Program-made: the position numbers and the translations under genes
The notes under the pieces: model-generated
Database searches by the model: none
Told to the model about the DNA's origin: nothing
The model's input: only the letters and a program-made list of their open reading frames with translations
In this document: piece by piece, positions 1-12,044 of the stretch
How positions within the stretch are numbered: the stretch's first letter is position 1
Layout: each line of letters begins with the position of its first letter
NCBI RefSeq assembly: GCF_022376445.1
Contig: NW_025954961.1
Span: 744,001-808,000, forward strand
DNA length: 64,000 bases
Direction of reading: 5' to 3'
Source of the DNA: Fomitopsis serialis
Taxonomy: Eukaryota > Basidiomycota > Agaricomycetes > Polyporales > Fomitopsidaceae

Positions 1-159
1 TGAACAAGTTCGGAGACGCCCGATGGTGGAGGACAGATCTGGATCTGACGGACCGTGGTTCGCGCGCAATGGGCGCCTGAGGCATGGTCCTGTGCGAACT
101 GGCTCAACGAGCTCGGCCTGCACTCGCTTCTGTCGCCGACCGCCTGCCTCTTCAACCGG

Positions 160-2803
160 ATGTCTGTACCATTTACTCCTATAGGACCGCCCCCACTCCC
201 CTCAGGATGGACAGAACACATCAGTAAGAGCCTCGATTCCTGCGCGGTCTGTCGACCAGTTGACAGTGGTTCACAGGTCCTACTGGCCAGCCATACTACT
301 TCAATGCCGTCACACAACAGTCTACCTATGTCCGTCCCCTGCCTCCAATCCCATTTCCACCTCAAGGTGCGCTAGCACCTGGTGTCCCGGCACCGGCAGC
401 ACCTGCAGCCAAGAAGAAGGAAAAGCCGTTAGTCAAGACTCCGATACCCGGGACCGACTGGTTGCGCGTCAAGACTACCGAAGGCAACGTTTTCTACACA
501 CACAAAGTAGAGAAGAGGAGTGTCTGGACAGTTCCATATGAGATTCAGGACGCGATTGCTGCGCTCGAGCGCGAAGAGGGGGAGTCACGTCATCAGCAGG
601 AAGAAGAGGCTCGGGGTCAGAGGCGGCGAGAATGGTTGAGGTTGAACGAATCAAGTCGGAGGTGAATGACATGGTTGGTAAGCGGAAAGCAGAGGAGCCA
701 GTGCCGATGGACGAAGTTGTGATCACCAAGAAGATGAAGGTCGATGATACGGACGAGGAAGAGGAGGAAGAGTCTAGCTCTGAGGAAGAGGAGGAGGAAG
801 AGTGGCAGCGAGAGGCTGCAGCCCAACTTGCCGCTGAGGCTGAGGAGGAGAAGAGACGGCAGGAAGAAGAGAAACGACAAGAAGAAGAGGAAGCGAAGAG
901 GATGAAGGAGGCAGAGAAAGCCAAGGGCGCACCTCAGCTCAATATGCCGGAGCGAGTTGACTTGTCGATGGACGAGGCCAAGGCGCTCTTCAAAGTACGT
1001 TATGTCGCCGCTCCTACACTGACGACTAGTGACATTTGCATTTTCAGACTCTTCTTCGCGAGAAGAATGTAAACCCTCTTCACCCATGGGACATGTCCCT
1101 GCCGCTATTCATCAATGACCCGCGATATGTCCTCCTTCCTTCCGTATCCGCGCGTAAAGAGGCGTTCGACGAATACTGCCGAGACCGCGCCCGTGAGCTA
1201 CGGCAGTCCAATGTCAAAAAGGAGAAGGAATCCGCAAATCCGAAGGAGGAGTTCGAGCGTCTCCTGCGGGATGAGGTGAAAAGTACGCGCACAAGCTGGA
1301 CCGAGTGGCGAAGGCAGTGGAAGAAAGATAGAAGGTTCTATGGCTGGGGTCGTGACGACAGGGAGCGGGAAAAGAGGTTCCGAGAATACCTCAAAGAGCT
1401 CGGCGAAAGTGAGAATTCGCCATACTCATAATTTGGTGGCCGCTAACCTCACGCCACGTCTCAGAAAAGCGCGCCGCCGCTCAAAAAGCAGAGGCAGATT
1501 TCTTTGCGCTGCTCAAGGAGAGCGGTATTGCTAAACCCGGTGCTATATGGACAGAGGTGAGCATTGCATTGCATCGACTGGATTGCGTCACCGACCCATC
1601 CCTAAGGTGAAGCGGGAGATTGTGGATGACCCCCGGTACGATGCTGTAGGGTCATCATCTCTGCGAGAAGAGCTGTTCCACACGTACCTAAAAGCCCACG
1701 GAGAGACCTCTTCGTCTGAGACACTATCGGGTGCTCAAGTGGCTGACAGCCGTACTAATACGGATGGCGCAACCGCTGAGGAAAGCACCGAGGAGCGTGA
1801 GCGGAGGCGTCAGGAGCGAAAGGAGCGTGCCGTAAAGGAGAGGGAAGAAAAGGTCAAGGCTAAGCGAAACAAGGTCGACGCTGATATTGACCGTTCCCGC
1901 ATGGGTCTCAACAAGGAGGAAGGGGAGCTTGAGTTCAGGTGCGCCGCGTGTCTCCCATTACCCCCGTAGCGGTTACTGGGCGCCGCTGATTATCGGTTGC
2001 CTTTTCTATACAGAACGATGCTGACAGACGCAATACGGGACCCACAGGTACGACTAACGCCAAGACTAAGACAGATGACTTATGCCTGTGTACCCCGTTA
2101 GGTTACTTGGGACGGTGTCGTTCCGCAGCTGAAGAAGGATCCTCGTTTCGTACATTCACCTCTGCCGCTTAACCAGCAAGTTCATCTATTCCATGCACAC
2201 GTAGCCGCCTTACGGGCAAAGCACATAACCAGCCTCCACGGGCTGTTCGAGTCGCACACCCCATCACTGGCTACGAAGTTCACCGACTTGCCAGTGGCGT
2301 CCTTGGTCTCCTCGCTTCCTGCTACTAAGCTAGGGTCTAACGTAGATCGTCTGGAGGAAGAGTTCAAAGCATGGCAACGAGAACGCTCGCACCAAGCGCG
2401 GCTGGCGTTTGACCAGATGCTTAGCGAGAATGCGTTCGTGGAGTTCTGGGGCCGGCTCGGGAAGATCGGGGGAAAGGGCGTCGACGGAACCATCAAAGTG
2501 GACGATCTCGGAGAGGATGCCGAGGAAGAGCAGGTTGACATGAAGGCCTTGGCCAAGAATGTCGACCTGAATGAGATGGTGAAGGTGCTGAAGGTGGGTA
2601 CGCTGGACGGCCCGCGCGGATGCAAAGTTGATCGTGTCACCAGAATGACAAGCGCTATCTCGTCTTTGACCACGTCCCGGAACTGCGTGAGCAGTGGCTG
2701 CGGGTGAGTGCTCCGCTTGTGTTGTGACTCCGGCTCTTGACGTCCCCGATAGGATTACCTGTCACAATTGCCTCCGCCGAAGTTGTCTGTGCACGTATCC
2801 TAG
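160..2803 (+). CDS. WW/FF-domain protein, TCERG1 (CA150)/Dre4-like transcription-splicing factor
   Basis: Proteins of this type bind proline-rich splicing factors through WW domains and the phosphorylated RNA polymerase II tail through FF domains, in the nucleus. Two WW domains are visible: one starts GWTEH and is completed after the first intron by GQPYYFN; the second is TDWLRVKTTEGNVFY..KRSVW. An acidic Glu-rich stretch follows, then at least four FF repeats (AKALFK|TLLREKN..; FERLLRDEV..; ADFFALLKES..; EFR|TMLTDAI..), and the protein ends in PPKLSVHVS. Exons I can join in frame: 160-223, 277-994, 1048-1408, 1465-1556, 1607-1938, 2014-2047, 2102-2593, 2644-2703, 2753-2803. The frame changes once near 570-620, explained either by a 32-nt intron or by one missing base. 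ATG 160 is the first in-frame ATG. Prp40 is the main alternative; the WW sequences favour TCERG1. About 725 aa. Confidence 0.85.
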
Positions 2804-3635
2804 TTATATACTGTACTATGTTATTGACCGCTTTATACTTCCGCTTGTCGCGGAATCGCTATGGGCTTCAAGCCACTACTGTGTCGTTGTGAACTTCAGC
2901 CATCCGTTGAGGTGAGCTCCTAACCGTTCAATGTCTTCGGAAACACATCCGATCTGACATACTACAGTATGTAGTCTGGACGGCCCGAACTGCAATCAGC
3001 GCTGTGCAGACAGTTCCGATCATCATCTTCGCAGACCTCCGCAGATCTAGTCTCGCGAGATCGATCATATCACTATGACCTATCGTCCAGGACACTGGAG
3101 TGGCCCAGCACCGCCATGGTGTCATACATATCCCCGTAGTCTCGCTCGGGCGGCTTATGCTGCCACACTGGGCTTAAGCCTCTGTACAGAGATTGTTGGC
3201 AGTCGTGCTGCGCACAGGTTACGGTCGCACGCTTGACAATGTACGGGACCGACATGCACTGCCGCCTTCCGTGCCTCTGCTCCAACTGTCGACGACTCTT
3301 GCTATGTTGTATCAAGGTGTCTCCTTACCCGGAATCTATTCGCCGAATTCGACCACCCTTGCTGACGACCGCATTGACTCCCTATCAGGAACGGTTACGA
3401 ACGCCGTATTCCTCGAGATTACGATGACACCCGCCGTCTTCCGCCGCGGGATATCCGTCTTCGGAGTAGGCTCATGCTCTAGACTAACATCCCTACCGCG
3501 CAAGTCATCCGGACTCGGGATTGGCAGCCCCGAGCTCTATGACTAGGTCAGTTCCTTGACGCAATCTGTATACGTGGTCGGCATGTTGTACCGCCCGTCT
3601 TCCCGTGGCAGCTCGGTGACTCTGACCATGCACAG
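2804..3635. other. Intergenic, no recognisable gene
   Basis: This stretch lies between the WW/FF gene and the peroxidase. Open frames exist, for example 3193-3546 on the plus strand, and a short Arg-rich frame around 3390-3480. None shows a domain I recognise or joins cleanly by introns to a neighbour. Confidence 0.4.
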
Positions 3636-3641
3636 TATATA
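3636..3641 (+). promoter_or_regulatory. Putative TATA box of the heme-thiolate peroxidase
   Basis: A TATATA hexamer sits 50 bp upstream of the ATG at 3691. This spacing fits a short fungal 5' UTR and supports that start codon. Confidence 0.4.
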
Positions 3642-3690
3642 GCCCGGAAGTAAACTGCATATCCGGCAATCCACTGCTCCTCCTCCACTT

Positions 3691-4480
3691 ATGACGAGCC
3701 CTCCACCCGCGATGAGCTCATTCCACGACCGCACCTACTCTCCACCGTCCCCCGGAGCGAGCCGGTCACCATGTCCGGCCTTGAACGCACTAGCAAACCA
3801 TGGTTATCTGTAAGCACCGCCATTCCCGCATGCAGTTCGCCAGTCTGACCGAACGTTTCGAATACAGTCCTCGAGATGGCCGTGGCATCACAGCCGTGCA
3901 ATTGATCCGCGCACTGGTGCAAGTGTACAACTTCTCCGTGCCACTGGCGGTAGTGCTCTCAGTCGTCGGCGTGGTGCTGTGCGGCAACTGGTGGTCGCTC
4001 GACCTCCATCAGCTGGCCAAGCACGGTCTCATCGAGCATAACGGCTCGTTGGCGCATGACGACACCCCTCCGCACGAGGCCTATGCACCCACTGCCGTCG
4101 ACCCGAAGCTCGTTCACCAACTACTCTCCGTTACATCTGCGCCTTATCTCACACTCCGCGATTTCGCCAAAGCTCGTGCACTACGAGATTCCGCCATTCC
4201 GACACCCCTCGATAGGGTACATGCGGAGATCGCCAGAGGAGAAGCTGTCCTCACCATCCAGACCTTTGGCTTGAAGTCGAAGGACACGGTGGGGAGCGCC
4301 GGGGAGCTTGACGGTGCTGTTATGAAAACATTCCTCGAGCAATGGCTTGGTCAGGAGCGACTGCCAGAGGGATGGCAGAAATCACAAACACCCATCGGCC
4401 TAGTTGAGACAGCTTCACGTTCGAGGCAAATAGAGAAGATGATTCGAGAGTTGCGGACGAACTATGCTTCATGTCGATGA
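3691..4480 (+). CDS. Short heme-thiolate peroxidase (chloroperoxidase/unspecific peroxygenase family)
   Basis: Predicted cysteine-ligated heme peroxidase of the Peroxidase_2 family, enzymes that use hydrogen peroxide to halogenate or oxygenate organic substrates. Exon 1 is 3691-3809, a 58-bp intron follows, and exon 2 is 3868-4480, giving 243 aa. The heme-ligand motif SPCPALNALANHGYLPRDG spans the splice junction, with proximal Cys28. The distal motif reads HGLIEHNGSLAHDD (E96-H97-N98), where short-type peroxygenases normally have Glu-His-Asp. The C-terminal LPEGW motif is also typical. No signal peptide is visible from ATG 3691, so the product may be intracellular unless an upstream exon was missed. 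The hydrophobic VVLSVVGVVL stretch is the usual core helix of the family. Substrate unknown. Confidence 0.85.
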
Positions 4481-5877
4481 TGATATTTTGCCTTGCAGAG
4501 TTACCTGTTCTCGATGGATCATGCTACCTATAGCCTGAGCTGGTATACTATGTCACGACAAACCATACTGTATCCCGTAACAATTCGATCTGTCAATAGC
4601 ATACGTTTCTTCCCATGTATTCTTGTCATAGGCCACTGACTCTCGGAGGGTACACTGACTCTGTAGTATTCATATTGATTTTCATTCCATCGGAGCCATA
4701 GTGAAGATATCGACTGCTACTGAGCTACACGAGGCAACGCTGCTCTAAAACGACTCATATCAGCGGGAGACAGGTAGCGCTGGCGCAAGATGACGACTCC
4801 GAGTAAGCTGACAGTCGGGTACGGTCTTGTGCGGCGGTCGGGCATGGGCCGTGTACGTGGATAGGCGCTCGCCGGTGCACCGGCAGTGAGTGGCTGAAAA
4901 CGCCTTCACTGCATACTACCTTCTACGGGCTACGTGGCTACAAGCCATGCCTATGTCTGAACACTGCGCGCTGCTACATGTTGCGAGCCAGATTCAATGT
5001 ATCGAGCAGCCCGGACATCAATTCCTCACTTACTCATGCCAAGTTGTTATTCGGCCATTCAAGATGATATTATGCCTGACGTTACAGCGTGTCAACCTGG
5101 GTCCTGACGAACGCTGCCTTCCGCAGTGCATCCTACAGCACCGAGTCGGTTCTCGAACGCTTGATCATGCAAGGGATCAACGAATACCGAGTGCTCATGG
5201 TGAGTCCTGTATCAAAGGTCGCAATGATATGTGATGGCTACTCCTCCTCAGGCTCGCTCAGGTGCCATTCAATGATCATATTGTGCGACAGTAGGTTTGA
5301 ACCAACTGCAAACACGTCAGATGCGTGCTGACGGGTGCTATGTTCAAAATCCCTTGCTCGAAGAGCAAGGCTCTCCAGGTCGAAAATGTTGGCCCCTTTC
5401 TGCACTTGTTGCGGCGTATTTGGTTCGCGGCATGTGGTGTGGACACAAAATGCAATATTTCACTGAAAGAGAACGTCAATTTCTGATTATGTGTGGGCGC
5501 CATCGGTTGCAGCATTTCGCAGCTGATCGTACGCGTGCAACCGTCTCGAAGTAGGTGCTATCGTTTCATCCGTGACTGCGTCTAGCAGCCTACTGGTCAG
5601 GCGGCATTCCGAGACACAGACACCGATCCGGAGACGGGAGAAGACCAAGCGAATACTGTCGTGCTATATGAACTTGTGACCAGCGGGCCGGCGCAGATGA
5701 CCATCCCCTCCGCCAGTGCCATCAGCCTGGGGCAGGTCCCATCTACCAAAGCTTGGAAAGATCCGCTCGTGTCCTACTTATACAAAGATTCTACTTCTGG
5801 ATAGGCTGCTGATAGTCACTGCACTCGTCGCTGCGAACCCTTCTACAGTCAAGAACAAGAAGCCGACTTCCGGACCG
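4481..5877. other. Intergenic with an unidentified possible gene fragment
   Basis: 4481-5080 holds nothing recognisable. From about 5090 the plus strand shows protein-like exons: a frame ending GINEYRVLM, a GT donor after 5198, an exon reading VPFNDHIVR, and near 5605-5700 a frame with DTDTDPETGEDQANTVV. I cannot assign a family. It could be a small gene, a decayed one, or chance open frames. Only the end of the stretch adjoins the MFS start. Confidence 0.25.
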
Positions 5878-8425
5878 ATGGTGCCCTCACCGTCGGAGAG
5901 CCTGGGAATGGAGCACCAAGATGCTACATTGGCGCAAGAACGAGTACACAGAGAAATGGACCGACGGGTACTATGGAAGCTGGATCTACACGTCTTACCG
6001 CCCTTGACCCTCGTGAGTCCCTGCCCCGAAGGTTAGAAATCAAGAAGCCTGATTGACCACTGGCACGAACTGCTGCAGCTATGGCTCGCAAACTTCATTG
6101 ACCGCACCAATGTTGGCAACGCAAAGTGATGCTGCTTTCAGCTGGCCATATAGTCCACGCTGACTTCGAAACAGAATTGCAGGCCTCACGACCGATTTGC
6201 ATCTTTATGGCACTCAGTTCAACATAGCCCTTGCAGGTATGCACGCCGGCGTGTATTAAAATGCTACTTTGTTCTCACTCACCTCGCCAGTATTCTACGC
6301 TCCGTAAGTCCCCTGCGTTTCAGAACTGCAATGTCTGTGATTGAGATGATCGAGTCAAGCTACATTCTGGTCGAACTGCGTAAGGATATGTGGCATACGA
6401 TATGAGACACCGTTGACACCCGTCCCATAGCTTCCAATTGGATCTTGAAAAGAGCGAAACCTAGCAGATGGCTACCCATCATTGTCGCCGTATGGGGCAT
6501 GGTAACAACGCTTAGCGGCGTTGTTCAGGATTACAGCGGATTGATAGCCATTCGCTTCTTCCTCGGGTTCTGCGAGGGGGGCCTGCTTCCGGGAATTGTA
6601 AGTACTCTCATGGTATTGCAGCCAGTGGTTCTGAGCACGAGCTTTCGCAGATACTATACCTGAGCACCATATACAAGCGTCACGAGCTACAAACACGGTA
6701 GGATGTCTGTAACTTACGATGAGTCAATTTGGTTTTGACATTACTAGGGTTGGCATATTCTATGCATCGGCATCCTTGTCTGGCGCCTTTGGAGGTCCGT
6801 CTTCATTATGAACCCGGTACCGGTACAACCGCTCATTGCATGGAACGCAGGCTTATTGGCGACGGGAATTGAGAAGATGGACGGCATCGGTGGCCTAGCT
6901 GGATGGCGGTGGATCTTTATCCTCGAGGGCCTTATTACCATTCTCTTCGCTGTCATCGCTGCAGTGTTCTTGCCTGCTGACATAGGTTCAGCGAAGTTCT
7001 TCACTGAAGAAGAGAGAGATTTCGCCCGTCAGTCCTCATCCTCTTCTGTAGCCACACATCCTCACTCGCCTTATAGTGAATCGTTTCCGCGAGGAGAATA
7101 ATATAGCGGCAAGCGCTCCTTTGTCCGAGCCGGCACAGCGGATCAACGTCGCGGGTGCACAACTAGAGAAGGTGGACGAAGTCCAAGTAGAAACCCTCAC
7201 CACGCATAGCATCGCACAGTCCGTCAACCAGGAGGACGAGCAGTTTGAATGGCTGGAGGTCGTCAGGGGTAGGCCATCCATGTCGCTCGTCATGCACTTA
7301 AGATTGGGATCTTACATCATTCAAGGTATCAAGGAACCCCAGGTCTGGATGTCAGCATTGTCCTATCTCGGTATCATCATCAGCCTGTACTCGTTCTCGC
7401 TTTTCCTGTGAGCATCCTTTTCCAAGTTGGATGTGGGTAAAGACTGAGCTGCTCTTCAAGGCCCACCATCGTTGCAGGCTTAGGGTACTCCGGAGGTCAA
7501 GCACAGCTAACACTGGTACGCTCTACTCAGCCGAGGTTACATTTGTCAGTCTAACATCGCACAGTACCTCCATATGTCCCTGCTGCAGTCCTTACAGTCG
7601 TGGTCGCAGTCGCAAGCGATCGCCTCCGCCTACGCGGTCCATTCATTCTATTGTTCCTTCCCATTGCAATTGCCGGTACGTGATCGCCCACATTGCTCAC
7701 TGATAAGCCGATTTAGTGCCTCACCCATAGGGTACATCCTTGCGATCGTAGCGAAGGTCCGTTTCACGTCATGGTCCAGTCTGTTTTTCGCCTTATTCAA
7801 TGCAAACCCTAGAACAATACACAACGTTATGCAGCAGGTCAGTGTGTCCATATTTGTGGTGCTGGCATCACTAAATGTGCTTCCTAGTCTTTCTGATTGC
7901 TTCCGGGATGTGAGTACCATAGTTACTATTTAAGATACATACGATGACCCGGCGTGCCAGCTATCCTTGCGGACCATGCATCTTATCGATTTTACCTAAC
8001 AATACTGCTGGGCATTACAAGAAAGCAACCGCGGTAGCTCTACAGCTCGCAGTCGCTAATACAGGGTAACTTTGGTTTTTCTGTTCCTCAGATCCACTCA
8101 ACCACTCGACTACAGAGGCTTTGTTGCTACATTTGTCTATACCAACTCCCAAGCGCCGAAGTATATTCGGGGACACACGATTACCGTCTCTTTCTTAGCC
8201 ATGGCATGGGTGGCTATGTTTGCCAACGTGTGAGTCCCACTCAGAGATGCGATCGAATGTCGGAAGCTGACGGAAGAGCGCAGGATGTACTGCGCACTGG
8301 AGAATAGAGCACGAGCTGCAGGACGCCGTCAGGGCAACCTCATCGCATATCAAGAGCTTTGGGACACAGGGAAGACGAGAGCACCCATTGGTGACCGACA
8401 CCCGGAGTTCCGTTTCACGCTGTAA
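5878..8425 (+). CDS. MFS permease, anion:cation symporter family (Dal5/Tna1-like)
   Basis: Plasma-membrane permease of the major facilitator superfamily, ACS branch, which in fungi imports allantoate, nicotinate, pantothenate and similar organic anions. The N-terminus carries RRVLWKLDLHVLPPLTL, followed across introns by LWLANFIDRTNVGNAK, the family signature. Later segments are LPSNWILKRAKPSRWLP, SGLIAIRFFLGFCEGGLLPG, and the second-half motifs YPCGPCILSILPNNTAGHYK and FVATFVYTNSQAPKYIRGHT. The C-terminus is RHPEFRFTL. The gene is cut by about a dozen small introns; the junctions I joined keep the frame without any base loss. ATG 5878 is chosen; 5908 (MEHQDATL) is an alternative, and the frame is open upstream to 5716. 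Substrate cannot be read from the sequence. The 3' end faces the galactanase gene, 117 bp away. Confidence 0.88.
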
Positions 8426-8542
8426 TCGAACGACGACAGTCTCTTGTACGAGAACGTAACGACAGAATTAAATTTTCACACAAAGGAATGTAGATACAGC
8501 TTCGAATGTCCAATGTCCAGAGCAGATACTGGGGTAGCAACT

Positions 8543-10653
8543 TCAGGTCTGCGTGTAGACAATAACCTGGTACAAATCGCCGGCGTAGTCTGCGAAGTGT
8601 GTCGTTAGTTGTGGATTGCGAAGAGGGGATCGTGCTTACTCGACTGGTCTGCGCCGAGGGTGACAGCGTTCGGTCCATCGTTCAAGTGGACCTGGACTGG
8701 AACGCTGAGCACACGACTTGTTCCTCCCGTGTTCGGTTGATCGACCACGACACTTGAGCCACCATTCACGCTGTATTCGTATTGAGTTGGCTGTGGTCAC
8801 AGTACGGTCGTTGTGTCACTGCGTCCACTGGCTTACCTGACAGTCACATTCCTAGAACAACGTCGCATGAGCTCATGATACTTTCAAGCCTGTGAGGTGT
8901 CAACATACCTCCACGTCTGATCAGCGTTTGCATAGTATAGGGACAGCCACTGGTCAGCGCCAGTGCCCGTGACATTGAGAGTCACCGAACCGCCGTTTCC
9001 TGTATGTAGATCGTTTCTAGCTTGCTTGTTTGTACTGCAGTCAACTAACGCACCAAGATACCCTACGCCTTCATGACCATTATACGTGTAATTTGAACCA
9101 AGGAGCTCCGCATTTCCGCTCAGGGTACCTGTGGAAGCAGAGTATGTGGTGCCGTTCTGCACGGCGTATGTACCTGCACCACACCCGTTTCAATAAGCTA
9201 ATCGCAGTCGGCTAACGGTGCACTTACCAGCGTCAAGGTCCACGGTCCATACGTCGGCGTAGACGATTTGAGGATTACCGGACGACCAACTCAGCGGGTA
9301 CCAGACGTAGCGGCTGTTCCCAAGCACATCTGGCTCCCAGCGATCGCCCATGTAGATCGCATTCGTTCCCAGAGGTAAATCGTAGGCATTCTGTGAAAAG
9401 TATGTGTTCGTGTCTTCCGGTGCTATGTCGGCTTGACTGGACCAATTTCCCGAGATACTCTGCCATGGGAATCGTCACGATGACTTGTGTGAGAAGGACG
9501 TCTCGCGGATGCACACTCACATCCGCGTAAAAGTACTTGTTCGGGTTGGGTGCCCATCCACTAGTGTGAGAAGCAATCAACCAGTACACCTGGAACAGTA
9601 TGTCAGACTCTCAGAATGACACGGGTAATCGTCGATACGTACCCCGTCTCTCTTGACCATGCCTGGCGCTTCCAGGGTTGCACCTATCGCACAATGAGGT
9701 CTACTGCTAAGGAAACAATATGAAGGCGTACCTTTCAGTTCAGCTACGACATCCGTTACGTTGTAGTAGTCTGAATCCATTTGAGCAATCTTGAAGTCCT
9801 GGTTGTTGTCGCTGGCGTAGAGCAGGTAGGCCGTCCGGTCGTCTACGTGACAGTCAACGGTGCATGTCGCCTCAGCGCAATAGTAATATTACCATCGAGG
9901 AAGACACTTTCGTCGCGAGACTGAGCTCCTAGAGGGTTGAAACTGCCCCGATAACTGTATGGCCCACAAGGCGTGTCTGCAGTGGCGACGCCGACCTGAG
10001 CGTAACCATAGCTAACAACACGCAGTGTCACCATGAGACAGCCTTGTTAAGGACATGGGTCACGTACTTCGAGCTGTCGGAGTGGAACCACATCACGTAC
10101 TCGGCATTCTGCGCACGAGAGGCGATTCATGAGTGCCACGAAGTACGAAGGTGTCATATATGATACCTTCTCGTTGTATATTACTAAGGAACACGTCACC
10201 ATAAGTACAGTGCATCAAAGTTAAGTCAAGGTACGTACCTTTGGGTCGCTCAACAATATTGGACGAGGAGATGTTGGTACCGGATACCGGAGTAAGTGCG
10301 TTGTCATGGCGCGCCCAGCTGACAAGATCGGTGGACTATTGCTAATGAGTCGTTAGTTGAGCTAAATGGTAACACCACGCACGCTGTAACAGGATACAGC
10401 AGAGAATAGATCACTGTTTGCAGCCTTATCCTCGCCAACCCAGTAAAAGGTGCTGTCAACCTGAGCCCGGGTCAGGATAGTGAGAACGGTAGAGACAATG
10501 ACTTCCTCCACATACCTTGAAGATCCCTGCGCTGTGTGCTTGGATTTCGTTGCCGTCCGTATCGTACCATAGCGCACCGGGTACGATGACACTCTTGCCG
10601 AAGACAGATCCGGCGAGCAAACTGAGAAGCAGAGTACTAACGAAGGGATGCAT
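8543..10653 (-). CDS. Secreted GH43 exo-beta-1,3-galactanase with C-terminal CBM35
   Basis: Predicted extracellular enzyme trimming the beta-1,3-galactan backbone of plant arabinogalactan proteins. It starts with a signal peptide (MHPFVSTLLLSLLAGSVFG). The GH43 domain follows with IVERPKV, AEYVMWFHSDSS, DTPCGPYSYRGSFNPLG, LEAPGMVKRDGVYWLIASHT and TYFSQNAYDLPLG. The last third is a CBM35-like beta-sandwich (GNAELLGSNYTYNG, GSVTLNVTGTGADQWLSLYYANAD) ending DLYQVIVYTQT. This is the domain order of the characterised Phanerochaete enzyme. In that subfamily Glu (ERPK), Glu (LEAPG) and Gln (SQN) stand in for the usual GH43 acid/base set, and all three are visible here. Many short introns interrupt the gene. 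A TATA box lies about 50 bp upstream of the ATG. Confidence 0.9.
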
Positions 10654-10702
10654 GTTGCAGACAGGGCTGATGCGCTGAAGGCGAGAATGGCTGTTCGCGA
10701 GG

Positions 10703-10709
10703 TTATATA
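10703..10709 (-). promoter_or_regulatory. Putative TATA box of the GH43 gene
   Basis: TATATAA on the minus strand, 50 bp upstream of the galactanase ATG at 10653. A strong TATA is usual for inducible secreted hydrolase genes. Confidence 0.45.
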
Positions 10710-11210
10710 TCTGTCGCGTTCTGCACGAAACCGGACTCCAAAGCTCGGATGTGGGATCCAGGCGGTCTACCGCATGGTGTCATGGTCACCAGCGGTGCGG
10801 TGATCGCGCCTGAGAGCATCGAATGTCCCAACCGCGTCCCAATGTCCTGGTCACAACACCGGACAGCCTAATTCCGTAGTGAAGAACGACGGGAGCATTC
10901 TACGCAGCTTGCTTCCTCTTCCTGATCGTAGTCAGCAGCCTTCAGCAGCACGCTCTCCGGGCCTGAAAGCCGGCGTGTCGGACCGATATGAACACAGCGG
11001 GCAACACTGCCCAACGCTTGGCAAAGTGATGTCAGTACTGGGCAGACAGTCGCAGCAGACTCACCTGCATGACTACCCGGCGGCAGATACAAACCCTCCT
11101 ACCGCCGGCTCGAGGATAAAGAAACCGCTTGCAACACCAGCCAAGTTTACAGCTAGTTCCATGTTGTTGTGTAGACCCCTTCCCGAGAAAAGCGTGCACA
11201 GGCGGAGGGT

Positions 11211-11387
11211 CGTCGGGCCGACCTCGTCGAGCGATCCGCATCCTCCGCCCGCTGACCTTGGCCACAAACCTCGCCCTCGACATTCCTCGATGTGGTAAAA
11301 TCCTGATGGGAACGCGCTCCAGAGACCGATACGCTCCACCTGTGCGCACTTTTGCGCTCGGGACCTAGCGATGAGGAATTAGCTGTA
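11211..11387 (+). repeat. Dispersed repeat, copy A (pairs with 51625-51800)
   Basis: About 177 bp aligns with 51625-51800 in the same orientation, with clear but imperfect identity and a few small gaps. The longest perfect core is GGTAAAATCCTGATGGGAAC (20 bp). Both copies lie between genes. On the minus strand both can be read as a related peptide containing VPIRILP and GMSR, so this may be a fragment of an old mobile element or coding sequence. No terminal repeats or target duplications were seen. Confidence 0.7.
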
Positions 11388-12044
11388 TGAGCCACAGCGA
11401 CTACCATTCCGTCTCTTTTGTCATCCATAGCTTAGGGCCATTTGGTGATCTCGAATCGCTAATCCCACGGACACAAGAAATGGGGTTCAGCCCACATTGA
11501 CCGGCCAATCCCGGCCAACGATGGGATGGATACATGACGTGCATTGCTTCTGGTCAAGTTGCGTTCTTCTGAAATGAAGATCGTTCTGATAGGTCCACGG
11601 ACAACGCGCCGCCGGTTCAGGTACTGCCTCTTGATGAGACCCCAACCAAGCTTTGGCACGAGAGTCATGAGTTGACGGAAGCATGATCATGACGCAGGAG
11701 ATGATGCATGCTGACCTGTCAATACACATACGTGCTCCGTTCGCGAGATCGTTTCACGCACCTCAAGGGGCATTCTATGGTCCAGGTTTACCAATCATTC
11801 GATCCCGAAGTGAGAGCCCACAGTTGAGGCGGTTCTTGCACTTCGGACAATATGATGACAACGATACAGTTTGAAGAGAGTGAGATAACGGTACATGAGC
11901 ATGCGAGATCGGAGTCGGGTAGATGTGGTCGTTGCAGGTCGTGTCGTGTCGATTGGTATGAAGACAGCAATAGTTGGATACAATATCATACATAGAACCT
12001 GTAAATAGCCCATGAGCGGCGAATGCCATCATACGAGTCGAGAC

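Larger units (their letters stand above)
10654..12044. other. Gene-poor stretch between GH43 and IQGAP
   Basis: It carries the GH43 promoter at its left end and one copy of a dispersed repeat at 11211-11387. Overlapping open frames occur on both strands (for example 11032-11349, minus), but none resembles a known family and no consistent exon structure was found. The right end is the 3' flank of the IQGAP gene. Confidence 0.5.

Noticed and set aside
475..1087. Long minus-strand open frames opposite the WW/FF gene, rich in Ser/Leu
   Set aside because: They are the complement of the Glu/Lys-rich coding stretch and show no intron signals or domains.
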